11,933 bases of DNA, from the NCBI GenBank assembly GCA_964529445.1, contig CAZGWJ010000081.1:1-11933 (forward strand). Reading direction: 5' to 3'. The DNA is from CAZGWJ01 sp964529445 (GTDB lineage: Bacteria; Oederibacteriota; Muellerivitia; Muellerivitales; Muellerivitaceae). The notes beneath the pieces are model-generated. The model was given only the letters and a program-made list of their open reading frames with translations, was not told the origin of the DNA and searched no databases. The translations under genes and the position numbers were made by a program. This document shows, in pieces, positions 1 to 9,669 of the stretch. Within the stretch, counting starts at the first letter, position 1. Every line of letters starts with the position of its first letter.

Positions 1-130
1 AGTCGAATGGGCTTCGTGGTGGATCATTTCAATATCTGTGTTCATCCCCTCCATCTGTGGCAAAAAGCCGTTCTCTGCGTCTCTGTGCCTCTGAGTTCCC
101 CTTTTTTGTGTCGTTCTTCGTGGTGGATCC
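1..130. repeat. Mosaic of short word-like degenerate repeats
   Basis: This stretch has no credible gene and is built from recurring short words. CTTCGTGGTGGATC occurs exactly at 12-25 and again at 116-129. ATCTGTG occurs at 34-40 and 53-59. Three 8-bp units, each starting CTCTG, lie head to tail at 73-96 (CTCTGCGT, CTCTGTGC, CTCTGAGT). From memory, similar words (cacagat, cacagag and cacgaag types when read on the other strand) are scattered between genes in many environmental bacterial genomes, but this was not checked. The array ends where the promoter of the next gene begins. Part of it recurs near 10709-10754. Its function is unknown. Confidence 0.7.
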
Positions 131-136
131 GTGCCA

Positions 137-142
137 TATAAT
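137..142 (+). promoter_or_regulatory. -10 promoter box, probably giving a leaderless mRNA
   Basis: A perfect TATAAT lies 6 nt before the ATG at 149. Transcription from such a box normally starts about 7 nt past it, on or next to the A of the start codon. No Shine-Dalgarno precedes the ATG, which fits a leaderless message. The best -35 candidates 16-18 nt upstream (around 113-120, GTTCTTCG) are poor. The box is visible; its use as a promoter is inferred. Confidence 0.5.
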
Positions 143-148
143 AAGCGT

Positions 149-2833
149 ATGAAACGTCTCCGGTTCCTCTTCCTGCTCGCGGCGCTCCTGGTCCCCGTCG
201 CCGCTCCCGCCGCGATGTTCCCGTTCAACCTGCCCTGGGACGACGCCTCCCCCACCTTCCTCGACCGGTCGGTCCTCAACGCCGCTCCCGCCGGGGCTTC
301 CGGTTACGTCACGGTGGGGCCGGACGGCCACACCTATGCCGGGGGGACTCGACTGAAGTTCTGGGGCGTGAACATCACCTCCGCGGCCTGCTTTCCGGAC
401 CACGCCGACGCCGACAAGATCGCGGGGCGCCTCGCGAAACTCGGCGTCAACATCGTCCGCTTCCACCTGATGGACGCCTGCTGGGGTCCCCGGTGCATCA
501 CCGATACGCTGACGGGCAACACCCGCACGCTCTCGGCCGTGAACCTTGAGCGTCTCGATTATTTCTTCTCCAAGCTGAAGGAGAAGGGCATCTACGCCAA
601 CTTGAACCTCCTCACCGGACGCTCTTTCGTCTCCTTCGACGGGATCCCGGCGGGCATCGACGGCATGGATTGGAAGGACAAGCAGACCCCGGCCCTGTTC
701 GTGCCGGCGATGATCGACCTCCAGAAGGAATACGCCACCCGGCTCTTGACCCACGTGAATCCCTACACCGGCCTCTCCTATGCGCAGGACCCGGCCGTGG
801 CCTTCCTCGAGGTGTTGAACGAGCACGGGCTGATCCATGCCTGGCGGGACGGGAAGATCGATACCCTGCCTTCGGACCTGGCGGCCATCCTCCAGAAGCA
901 ATGGAACGCTTTTCTTCACGCCCGTTATGCCGGCCAGGCCGCCCTGGCCCGGGCCTGGGCCGTCACGACCCCGCCGGGAGCGGAGATGCTGGGAAATCCC
1001 TCCTTCACCTCGGGGTTCGCCTCCTGGAATCTCGAGCAACACGCCGGAGCCGCCATGACTACGACGACCCCCGACGAGGGGCCGACGGGCGGGTCCTGCG
1101 CGAAACTGAAGGTCACCGCGACCGGCACGGCGGACTGGCACATCCAGTTGAACCAGCCGGGACTGGCCCTGGCTTCGGGTTCGGTCTATACCGCCAAGTT
1201 CTCGGCCAAGGCCGACAGCACCCAGGTCATCCAGTTCATCGTGGAGATGGCCCACGACCCCTGGGCGGGGCTTGGCATCGCCAAAAGCGTGACCCTCACG
1301 ACCGACTGGCAGTCCTTCACCTATACCTTCATGGCCTCGGCCGCGGACGCCAACGCGCGCTTCAACTTCCGCAACATGGGCGACCAGCTGGCCACCTACT
1401 GGTTCGCGGAATGCTCCCTGAAGCCCGGGGGAGCCATCGGCCTCTTCCCGGGCGAGGACCTCGGCGCGGACTCCATCCGGCTCATCACGAAGGCCGGTCA
1501 GGGCATGCGCAATGCGACGGCCCAGGCCGACTGGACGGATTTTCTCTGGCAAAAGGAACGCGACTACTGGCGGGCGATGAGGAGCCACGTCAAGGATACG
1601 CTCGGGGCCCGCGGGCTTCTGATGGGCACAGTGGTCGGGAATTCCACTCCCAACCTGATGGACGACTTCGACGCGGTGGATTCGCACTCCTACTGGCACC
1701 ATCCCTCGATGCCCTCGGGTTGGAGCGGTCCCTGGTGGATCGGCAACTCCAGCATGGTGGGTGACCGCTCGGGCGGCACGATCGGGGGACTGGCGGTGAA
1801 GCGCGTGCCGGGAAAACCCTTCTCGGTCTCGGAATACGGCCATCCGGCGCCCATGACCTTCGACTCGGAGGGGAACCTCTTTCTCGCGGCCTACGGCGCC
1901 CTGCAGGATTGGGACGCCCTCTACGCCTATACCTACAACGACGGCACCCTGACTTGGGACCAGGATCGGCAGGCTCGCTACTTCGACTTCCAGCGGCATC
2001 CGGGCAAGTGCATGAACCTCCTGGTCGGGGCCAACCTGTTCCGCCGGGGCGACGTCTCGCCGGCGTCGCAGGCCGCGGCCGTCACGCTGACCTCCGGGGC
2101 CGAAAAGGCGGGTATCCCGTCCTCCTGGTCCTGGCGGCTGGTGGACGCCAACAGCGCGGGAATGCCCTTCGAGGCGGGGCTTCTGCACCGCGTGTATTGC
2201 GCTACCGAAACGCAGGCGGCTCCTGAAGGTTCGATCCCCGGCGCTTCGGTCGCGGTCCCGGCCTCCGACCGTTTCGTTTCCGACACGGGGCAGTTGGATT
2301 GGGACGGGGCGGGCAAGGTCCTGCGCGTGGACACGCCGAGAAGCAAGGTCGTCCTCGGCTACTCGATGGGACAGACCTTCGATCTCGCGGGATACTCCAT
2401 CCGCCCCCGTTCGGCCCTGCAGGATTGGGCCTGCATCTCCCTGACGAGCATGGAGGGGCCGGACCTCGCGGACGCCTCACGCATCCTGCTCTCGGCCCAG
2501 GGGATCGTCACCAATTCGAATGCCGACTACCGCATCCATCCGACCAACGCCCCGGCGGGATATCCGCCCCCGGTTGACACCGACGTGACCCTGGCTTCCT
2601 GGGGCCAAGCGCCCGTCACGGTGGAGGGGATCGCGGCTTCTTTCCGGGTGCCCTATGCGGCCGGCCGGGTGAAGGTCTTCAAGTTGGACGGCACCGGGGC
2701 GCGGGGCGCGCAGGTCAAGGTTTCGAGCGAGGGCGGCCAGGCCCGTTTCGACATCTCGGGCGCCGACCGGACGCTCTGGTACGAGATCGCGGTTTCCCGG
2801 AGCGCCCCCAAGGAGCAACGGCTCCCGCGTTGA
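149..2833 (+). CDS. Secreted GH5-like (clan GH-A) glycoside hydrolase with inserted CBM
   Basis: Predicted exported endo-acting glycosidase of 894 aa that attacks a plant or microbial polysaccharide; the exact substrate cannot be read. Residues 1-22 (Lys-Arg, then a Leu-rich core ending near APAA) form a signal peptide. The (beta/alpha)8 barrel starts around residue 70 (KFWGVNIT, then VRFHLMD). The acid/base Glu is E225 in FLEVLNEHG and the nucleophile is E562 in SVSEYGHP. A beta-rich module at about 282-426, opening GNPSF and resembling CBM4/9, interrupts the barrel between these two sites. The region after about 620 is beta-rich and unassigned. A GTG start at 131 in the same frame would add six residues, but the signal peptide and the promoter box favour 149. 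There is no RBS. Downstream is a 271-bp gap before glnN, so the gene is probably monocistronic. GH-A membership is firm; the GH5 assignment is tentative. Confidence 0.85.
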   Translation: MKRLRFLFLLAALLVPVAAPAAMFPFNLPWDDASPTFLDRSVLNAAPAGASGYVTVGPDGHTYAGGTRLKFWGVNITSAACFPDHADADKIAGRLAKLGVNIVRFHLMDACWGPRCITDTLTGNTRTLSAVNLERLDYFFSKLKEKGIYANLNLLTGRSFVSFDGIPAGIDGMDWKDKQTPALFVPAMIDLQKEYATRLLTHVNPYTGLSYAQDPAVAFLEVLNEHGLIHAWRDGKIDTLPSDLAAILQKQWNAFLHARYAGQAALARAWAVTTPPGAEMLGNPSFTSGFASWNLEQHAGAAMTTTTPDEGPTGGSCAKLKVTATGTADWHIQLNQPGLALASGSVYTAKFSAKADSTQVIQFIVEMAHDPWAGLGIAKSVTLTTDWQSFTYTFMASAADANARFNFRNMGDQLATYWFAECSLKPGGAIGLFPGEDLGADSIRLITKAGQGMRNATAQADWTDFLWQKERDYWRAMRSHVKDTLGARGLLMGTVVGNSTPNLMDDFDAVDSHSYWHHPSMPSGWSGPWWIGNSSMVGDRSGGTIGGLAVKRVPGKPFSVSEYGHPAPMTFDSEGNLFLAAYGALQDWDALYAYTYNDGTLTWDQDRQARYFDFQRHPGKCMNLLVGANLFRRGDVSPASQAAAVTLTSGAEKAGIPSSWSWRLVDANSAGMPFEAGLLHRVYCATETQAAPEGSIPGASVAVPASDRFVSDTGQLDWDGAGKVLRVDTPRSKVVLGYSMGQTFDLAGYSIRPRSALQDWACISLTSMEGPDLADASRILLSAQGIVTNSNADYRIHPTNAPAGYPPPVDTDVTLASWGQAPVTVEGIAASFRVPYAAGRVKVFKLDGTGARGAQVKVSSEGGQARFDISGADRTLWYEIAVSRSAPKEQRLPR

Positions 2834-2975
2834 CGCCACCTTCGCGCCGACGCCGCAGGCCGGTGGGATTCCGCCGAGGATGACGGCCGGGGGGAAATGT
2901 TTTGTCCCAGCCCTACAGAAATGTATCGCGCGCGGATCTGGGCTCGCGACCGGGGCGAATCTTTTCGTCTTTCCG

Positions 2976-3005
2976 ATGACATTCAATCGCGCTTTCCTGT
3001 AGTCT
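2976..3005 (+). promoter_or_regulatory. Candidate glnN promoter
   Basis: ATGACA at 2976-2981 matches the -35 consensus TTGACA at five of six positions. TAGTCT at 3000-3005 matches TATAAT at four of six. The spacer is 18 nt. Transcription would start near 3012, giving a leader of about 90 nt. No nitrogen-regulator operator was recognised. This is a by-eye call. Confidence 0.35.
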
Positions 3006-3092
3006 ATCCACCCATCAGACCGGCACCCGGGGCGGTCCACGCCAAATCCAAGCCTGAATCGCCGTCGCGCCTCATCCGCCGGCTCATCATTC

Positions 3093-3100
3093 GGAGGAAG
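3093..3100 (+). promoter_or_regulatory. Ribosome binding site of glnN
   Basis: GGAGGAAG, with GGAGG ending 7 nt before the ATG at 3105, fixes the start codon of glnN. It contrasts with the missing Shine-Dalgarno sites of the genes starting at 149 and 6399. Confidence 0.8.
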
Positions 3101-3104
3101 AACC

Positions 3105-5270
<2,166 letters not shown>

Positions 5271-5293
5271 TCGAAGGTCCTGGATGTTACCCG

Positions 5294-5326
5294 CCCCGGT
5301 TCCCGCGAGGGAGCCGGGGTTTTTTT
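5294..5326 (+). terminator. Intrinsic terminator of glnN
   Basis: An 11-bp GC-rich stem (5294-5304 with 5309-5319, one G-T wobble) is closed by a GCGA tetraloop of the GNRA type and followed by seven T at 5320-5326. It starts 24 nt after the glnN stop. Read on the minus strand the hairpin has no T-run after it, so it is not a good terminator for the converging lipoprotein gene. Confidence 0.9.
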
Positions 5327-5348
5327 ATGACGGGACGGGGCTTGCGCC

Positions 5349-6233
5349 CTATGGGATGACGACCGTGGAGGTGTAGAGGTCCTGGGAGGTCATGTTGAAT
5401 CCGGTCTGCATGCTGCTGGTCCCGATGCTGTAGGTGCCGGACCAAGGATAGCATGAGGTTGGGATGTTCACGGGAGGGTCCTGGTCGGCGGGGAACGAAC
5501 AGGTGGTGTTGCCGGTGATCATGACATAGACGTTGTCCGAAATTCCGTCGACGGTCCAGGTGGACCAGAGGCCGTCCGGGTCGTGGGAGATGCCTCCCGA
5601 GGGCACCACGCTTCCCGTCACGGCTCCCGCGGCGGTGTTGGCGATGACGGTGTAGGCCTGGCCCGGCGTGTAGGTAAAACCGCTGGAGAGTCGGTATTCC
5701 GACCAGATATCCGTTCCCGAGGTGACAGCCCGATAATAGGGAAGAGCCGAGTGGTTTGCCCCGTAATGGACGGTCACGCCTGCCGTGGTGACAGGCAGGT
5801 CGTCCACCATGAGCCGTGCCTGGGCGTACTCGGTGCCGCTGTTATTCCGGTAGAGGCTGGCGGAGAAGGAGATCCGGGGGTTGGGGAGGGGGGTGGCCGT
5901 GCGCGTCGGAGTCCGAGTCGCGGTGAGGGTCCAGGTCGGGGTCGCGGTCCGGGTCACGGTTGGGGTTCGGGTGAGGGTGGGCGTGCCGGTCTCGGTGGGG
6001 GTGGAGGTGTCGGTCGGCGAAAAGGTCCTGGTCGGGGAGAGCGTGATCGTGGGGGTGTCCGTGAAGGTGGGGCTCAGGCTGGACGTGGAGGTGGGGGTGG
6101 CGGTGGTCGTGAACGTGGCGGTGTCGGCCGGGGCCGGTATGGCGGGCGGGGCCGCGGGCGATTCCTTTTTCTTGCAGGCAACGGGCAGGAACAACAGGCA
6201 GGGAAGAACGGCGGCGATGATGATCCGTTTCAT
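5349..6233 (-). CDS. Lipoprotein with Thr/Pro-rich linker and unknown C-terminal domain
   Basis: Predicted lipid-anchored surface or periplasmic protein of 294 aa. Residues 1-19 are a signal peptide ending in the lipobox LPVAC, with C20 as the lipidation site; the lysines after it do not suggest inner-membrane retention. Residues about 38-117 are a low-complexity linker of T, P and S with recurring TPT, SPT and RTPT units, and probably extended. Residues about 118-294 form a beta-rich domain that was not recognised. It has two cysteines, C245 and C261, that could form a disulfide. The linker-plus-domain layout suggests display of a binding or sensing domain away from the membrane, but no function is assigned. 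The start has GGAGG 5 nt upstream. The gene diverges from the GH43 gene and converges on glnN. On the plus strand the linker DNA is markedly G-rich with GGT-type repeats. Confidence 0.85.
   Translation of the reverse strand: MKRIIIAAVLPCLLFLPVACKKKESPAAPPAIPAPADTATFTTTATPTSTSSLSPTFTDTPTITLSPTRTFSPTDTSTPTETGTPTLTRTPTVTRTATPTWTLTATRTPTRTATPLPNPRISFSASLYRNNSGTEYAQARLMVDDLPVTTAGVTVHYGANHSALPYYRAVTSGTDIWSEYRLSSGFTYTPGQAYTVIANTAAGAVTGSVVPSGGISHDPDGLWSTWTVDGISDNVYVMITGNTTCSFPADQDPPVNIPTSCYPWSGTYSIGTSSMQTGFNMTSQDLYTSTVVIP
5880..6120 (-). repeat. Degenerate coding repeat for TPT-type linker
   Basis: Within the lipoprotein gene the DNA is a degenerate tandem of short units that read GGT/GGG-rich on the plus strand and encode Thr-Pro/Ser-Thr words. 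The unit length drifts, so this looks like an old, diverged repeat expansion rather than a recent microsatellite. Confidence 0.65.
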
Positions 6234-6277
6234 GGGGGCCTCCGGGTGCTTTCTCGGCGTTTCGTGACTTGAAATGG

Positions 6278-6305
6278 ATTATAACCTCAGGGTCGGTTGA
6301 GGCAA
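6278..6305 (-). promoter_or_regulatory. Promoter of the lipoprotein gene
   Basis: On the minus strand TTGCCT (6305-6300) and a perfect TATAAT (6283-6278) are separated by 16 nt. The -35 matches consensus at four of six positions. Transcription would start near 6271, leaving a leader of nearly 40 nt that includes the GGAGG ribosome binding site at 6239-6243, 5 nt before the ATG. Confidence 0.6.
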
Positions 6306-6386
6306 GCGACAAGCGCCCGTTCTGATGGGATCCGTTTAACCGGGCCTCTTGACGGAGGCGGTGTCCGGGGCGGGACGAGGTTTTGA

Positions 6387-6392
6387 TATGAT
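6387..6392 (+). promoter_or_regulatory. -10 promoter box of GH43 gene, probably leaderless
   Basis: TATGAT lies exactly 6 nt before the ATG at 6399, the same spacing as at 137-142 before the first hydrolase. The nearest purine-rich SD-like bases (GAGG at 6377-6380) are 18 nt from the start and too far to serve. No -35 is visible at the usual distance; TTGACG at 6349-6354 is 32 nt away from the box. Confidence 0.45.
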
Positions 6393-6398
6393 AGCGGC

Positions 6399-7925
6399 AT
6401 GAAATTCCGAAACCCCGTCCTGCCCGGCTGTTACCCGGACCCGAGCGTCTGCCGGGTCGGGGACGATTTCTACCTCGTCACCAGCAGTTTCACCTTCTTC
6501 CCGGGCGTCCCGGTCTTCCAGAGCCGCGATCTCGCGCATTGGCGCCAGATCGGGCATGTGCTTGACCGCCCGGGGCAACTGCCCCTCTCCGGCGTCCACA
6601 GCGCCTGCGGCATCTACGCCCCCACCTTGCGCTACCACGACGGACTGTTCCATATGACGACCACCCTGGTCCCGAAGACCGGCAACTTCATCGTGACGGC
6701 GAAGGACCCGGCGGGCCCCTGGTCCGAACCCCTGTCCGTCGCGCAGGAGGGCATCGATCCCTCGATCTTCTTCGATCCGGACGGGAGCGTGTATTACACG
6801 ACCTCGGCCGGAGGGGCCTTGATGAGCCGGATCGACGTGAAGAGCGGCAGGATCCTGGAAGGCCCGAAGCTCGTCTGGCCCGGGTCGGGCGGGCGTTACG
6901 CCGAGGCGCCCCACCTGTATCGGCGCGGTGAGTGGTACTACCTGCTTCTCGCCGAGGGAGGCACCGAGCACGGCCACATGGCCACGATGGCAAGGAGCCG
7001 AAGCCCCTGGGGACCCTACGAACCCTGCCCGCGCAATCCGCTCCTTACCCACCGCAGTACCATGAGCCCCATCCAGTCCATCGGTCATGCCGACCTGGTC
7101 GAGGCGGGGAACGGCGACTGGTTCGCGGTCTTCCTGGGCGTGAGGCCTGTGGGGTACCCGCCTTGTCATCACCTGGGTCGCGAGACCTTTCTTTGCCCCG
7201 TGACGTGGTCGGATGACGGCTTCCCGGTCTTCGGGAATGCCGGCCGAGTGGCCGAGGAGATGGAAAGTCCCCTGGAAGCCGCGCCGGTGCCGGAGGTGCC
7301 CTCCCGCGACGATTTCGAGACGGGCAAGCTGGCTTTGTGCTGGAACCACCTGCGCAATCCCGAGCCGGGGTCCTTCTCCCTGTCGGAGCGGCCGGGTTTC
7401 CTGCGACTGCGGGGGAATGCAGCCTGTCTGGACGACCTGACCGCGCCCGCCTGGGTGGGGCGACGTCAAGACCGATTCGACATGAGGGCCGTGGTGACGC
7501 TGGAGTTCGATCCTTCCGCCGAAAGGGAGGAGGCCGGGCTCACGGTCTTCATGAATGAGGGCCATCATTACGAGGTCTTCACGACGTTGCGAAAGGGGCG
7601 GAAAAGCGTCGCTCTGCGGAGGCGCATCGGGGAACTGGTCGCCGAGACCGCCTGCCGGGCACTGACGGACGCCGAAACCGGGCGCGTCATCCTTGCTGTC
7701 GATGCGACCCCGGAGAAGTACGCGTTCCTGTGCGGCCCCTCCGAGGACGCGTTGAAGCCCCTCGGGGAGGGTGAGACCCGGTACCTCTCGACCGAGGTGG
7801 CGGGCGGTTTCACGGGCGTCTATCTGGCGATGTACGCCACCGGCAACGGGATCCCCTGCCGGAACCCCGCTGATTTCGACGGGTTCGGGTATCTCCCATC
7901 CTCCGGAGCGCGGCAGGTGACCTGA
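6399..7925 (+). CDS. GH43 beta-xylosidase / alpha-L-arabinofuranosidase
   Basis: Hydrolyses terminal beta-1,4-xylose (and often alpha-L-arabinofuranose) from xylo-oligosaccharides with inversion of configuration. The 508-aa protein has the two parts of this family. Residues 1 to about 295 are a five-bladed beta-propeller and about 300-505 a concanavalin-like C-terminal domain, recognisable from LALCWNHLRNP and the SLSERPGFLRLRG block. The expected catalytic trio is present: D14 in YPDPS (general base), D120 in EGIDPS (pKa modulator) and E169 in RYAEAPH (general acid). There is no signal peptide, so the enzyme is probably cytoplasmic and works on imported oligosaccharides. The start has no Shine-Dalgarno but follows a -10 box at leaderless spacing, and the protein aligns from its first residues (NPVLPGCYPDPS), so ATG 6399 is secure. 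It diverges from the lipoprotein gene; no transporter or regulator adjoins it. Xylosidase and arabinosidase activity cannot be told apart by reading. Confidence 0.95.
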   Translation: MKFRNPVLPGCYPDPSVCRVGDDFYLVTSSFTFFPGVPVFQSRDLAHWRQIGHVLDRPGQLPLSGVHSACGIYAPTLRYHDGLFHMTTTLVPKTGNFIVTAKDPAGPWSEPLSVAQEGIDPSIFFDPDGSVYYTTSAGGALMSRIDVKSGRILEGPKLVWPGSGGRYAEAPHLYRRGEWYYLLLAEGGTEHGHMATMARSRSPWGPYEPCPRNPLLTHRSTMSPIQSIGHADLVEAGNGDWFAVFLGVRPVGYPPCHHLGRETFLCPVTWSDDGFPVFGNAGRVAEEMESPLEAAPVPEVPSRDDFETGKLALCWNHLRNPEPGSFSLSERPGFLRLRGNAACLDDLTAPAWVGRRQDRFDMRAVVTLEFDPSAEREEAGLTVFMNEGHHYEVFTTLRKGRKSVALRRRIGELVAETACRALTDAETGRVILAVDATPEKYAFLCGPSEDALKPLGEGETRYLSTEVAGGFTGVYLAMYATGNGIPCRNPADFDGFGYLPSSGARQVT

Positions 7926-7953
7926 CCCTTCCGGGGCGGCATCCGACGGCGGT

Positions 7954-7969
7954 CCCGTTCCTTTACGGG
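7954..7969 (+). promoter_or_regulatory. Inverted repeat upstream of the YcxB-like operon
   Basis: CCCGT (7954-7958) and ACGGG (7965-7969) form a 5-bp inverted repeat with a 6-nt centre, where the -35 region of the 7981 promoter should lie. A GACGTC palindrome (7974-7979) sits between it and the -10 box. Either could be an operator. No T-run follows, so it is not a good terminator for the GH43 gene. Confidence 0.3.
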
Positions 7970-7980
7970 TCGTGACGTCC

Positions 7981-7986
7981 TATAAT
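7981..7986 (+). promoter_or_regulatory. -10 promoter box of the two-gene operon
   Basis: A perfect TATAAT lies 30 nt before the TTG start at 8017. The expected leader is about 24 nt and includes GGAG at 8007-8010. No good -35 is seen 16-18 nt upstream, so an activator or an atypical sigma factor is possible. Confidence 0.5.
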
Positions 7987-8016
7987 GGCCCATCCTGATC
8001 CGAGACGGAGCGCCCC

Positions 8017-9669
8017 TTGTCGCTGAACTTCAAGGCGAAGACGGGCGTGATGGACGTGATGCTGACGTCCTTCCACGCCAACTTCCTTTTCCCGGTCAAC
8101 CTCGTGTGGATCGGGCTGTTCCTCTTCATCCTCCACTCGACGGACATCCTGCGCTTCCTGCGCGCCGGGCAATGGCTCTGGTTCGGGGCGGCCTGCGGCC
8201 TCGTGTTCCTTCACACCCTCTTCTGGGTCGTTTTGGTGAACACGGCCATCGTGGGGCTGAACACGCTCTTCGGCAAGTTCCGCACGGCCTACCTGGAGCA
8301 GGACATCACGATCGACGAGGGTTTCCTCACCAGCACGACGACCGAGGGGGAGACCCGGACGGCCCTGAAGAACGTGGTGAAGTACGCCGAGACAAGGGGG
8401 CGGATCTTCTTCTTCCTCTCGGGAGGCCAGGCCAACGCCTTCCGCAAGGCGGGCCTCACCCCGGAACAGCTCCTGGAACTGGGAGAGGCGTTCCGGGGCC
8501 GCACGTCCCGGATCATTCCCCTCGTGGCCCGGTTCATGGTGCCCTTCACGGCGGCCGTGCTCCTGCTGGTCCTGGTCGGCCTCTTCAAGCCCGAGTACAG
8601 CGTCCAGACCCAGGCGGGGAATCTCCAGGCCTTCTGGCGCGAGGACCAGGCCGTGATCTCCATTCCCGTCGTGCTGACGGGCCGCAAGACGACCCTGCTG
8701 GAGGAGATCCTGCCCGTCCTGGCGCTCCTGACTCGCAAGGACCCCGGTTCCTTCCTGGCGGCTCCCGCCGCCGAGAACCATGCCTTCATCGTCCGGGGCG
8801 GACGCCTGCGGTCCGTGACGCTCCTGGGAGGCGGCGACGAGATGCTGGGGCAGATCCAGCCCATAGGCGACGACCTCCTGCTCATGCGCTCCGCGAAGAG
8901 GCGGCAGGAGTTCTCGCGATTCGACGGCGAGAACTTCATCCCGGTGGGGGGCGAGGAGCGCGACGGATTGCTCAAGCGGACGAAGGAATGCCGACGGGAC
9001 CGTTGCGGATGGCAGGTCTTCACCCTCTGGGACGAGGACGAGGACGAGGAGGAGGATCCCGATATCGACCAACAGTACCGGGCCACCCTGCGCCTGAAGT
9101 CCTCGGAACTGATCCTGGGACTCGACCAGACCTGGGTGGACCGCAAGTCGTACGTTCAGGACCGGCTTTACACGCTCAAGGGGCTCGACCCGGGCGGGGC
9201 GATCGAGGAGTTGCTGGCCGTGAAGGGAAGGATCCGGAAGGTGTCCGGGGCGGAATACCGGCGCCTCTTCCCCAGGAACCTCTCCGAGAGCGTGGAGAAC
9301 GCCGGCGGCCCCGGCCATGCTCCCGAGGGGCTTCCGGCGGAACCTCCCGTTCAGGAATCCGTCCCTGTTCCCGCGTCCTCTCCGCCTCCGATCCCGGCGA
9401 CCCCCACCCTGGCCGGCGGGGAATCGGCCACCGTCGTGGCCCCTATCGGCACGGCGCCGAACGCGGAGACTCCCGATGGGGAGGCGCCCCTGGAAGAAGC
9501 TCCTGCCGAAAGCATTCCCGCCGAAGCGGTCCCAACCGGAGCGGGAAGCCAGGAGACCGGATCGGAAGGGGCCGTTGCGGCCCCTCCGGGCGACGCGTCC
9601 GACGTCACGGTGCTTCAAGTCGAGGATGACGGCAACAGCCCCACGGCGGATGTGGAGGCGCGTCCATGA
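8017..9669 (+). CDS. YcxB-like membrane protein with large unknown C-terminal region
   Basis: Inner-membrane protein of 550 aa, function unknown. A short strand (residues 2-20) precedes two membrane helices (about 24-44 and 54-78). Next comes a YcxB-like domain (about 91-163: YLEQDITIDEGFLTSTTTEG, then a hydrophobic FFFLSGGQA strand and a helix LTPEQLLELGEAF), a compact fold of unknown role. A third helix (about 170-190) leads to a domain at about 195-425 that was not recognised. It is interrupted by an acidic run, D339-D349. Residues about 430-550 are a Pro/Glu/Ala-rich, probably disordered tail. The start is TTG, supported by GGAG 6 nt upstream and by the N-terminal strand typical of YcxB proteins; ATG 8050 would lose that strand. 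The stop overlaps the next start (ATGA), so the two are translationally coupled. The YcxB call rests on motif recall, not a search. Confidence 0.8.
   Translation: MSLNFKAKTGVMDVMLTSFHANFLFPVNLVWIGLFLFILHSTDILRFLRAGQWLWFGAACGLVFLHTLFWVVLVNTAIVGLNTLFGKFRTAYLEQDITIDEGFLTSTTTEGETRTALKNVVKYAETRGRIFFFLSGGQANAFRKAGLTPEQLLELGEAFRGRTSRIIPLVARFMVPFTAAVLLLVLVGLFKPEYSVQTQAGNLQAFWREDQAVISIPVVLTGRKTTLLEEILPVLALLTRKDPGSFLAAPAAENHAFIVRGGRLRSVTLLGGGDEMLGQIQPIGDDLLLMRSAKRRQEFSRFDGENFIPVGGEERDGLLKRTKECRRDRCGWQVFTLWDEDEDEEEDPDIDQQYRATLRLKSSELILGLDQTWVDRKSYVQDRLYTLKGLDPGGAIEELLAVKGRIRKVSGAEYRRLFPRNLSESVENAGGPGHAPEGLPAEPPVQESVPVPASSPPPIPATPTLAGGESATVVAPIGTAPNAETPDGEAPLEEAPAESIPAEAVPTGAGSQETGSEGAVAAPPGDASDVTVLQVEDDGNSPTADVEARP

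Larger units (their letters stand above)
2834..3104. other. Intergenic region upstream of glnN
   Basis: No credible gene is seen in these 271 bases; a reading frame crossing them continues out of frame into glnN and is a shadow. No intrinsic terminator with a T-run was found for the upstream hydrolase gene. The right half carries the likely glnN promoter and ribosome binding site, annotated separately. Confidence 0.6.

Noticed and set aside
131..148. GTG at 131 as start of the GH5-like gene
   Set aside because: It would place the TATAAT box inside the coding region and add residues ahead of a canonical signal peptide; there is no Shine-Dalgarno.
29..2188. 719-codon antisense reading frame over the GH5-like gene
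   Set aside because: It is a high-GC shadow: the plus strand has a signal peptide, catalytic motifs and a CBM, while the antisense product has no recognisable domain and is Arg/Gly/Pro-rich.
5880..6120. CRISPR-like or minisatellite array
   Set aside because: The repeats are short, degenerate and in frame, encoding a Thr/Pro linker, with no regular spacer structure.
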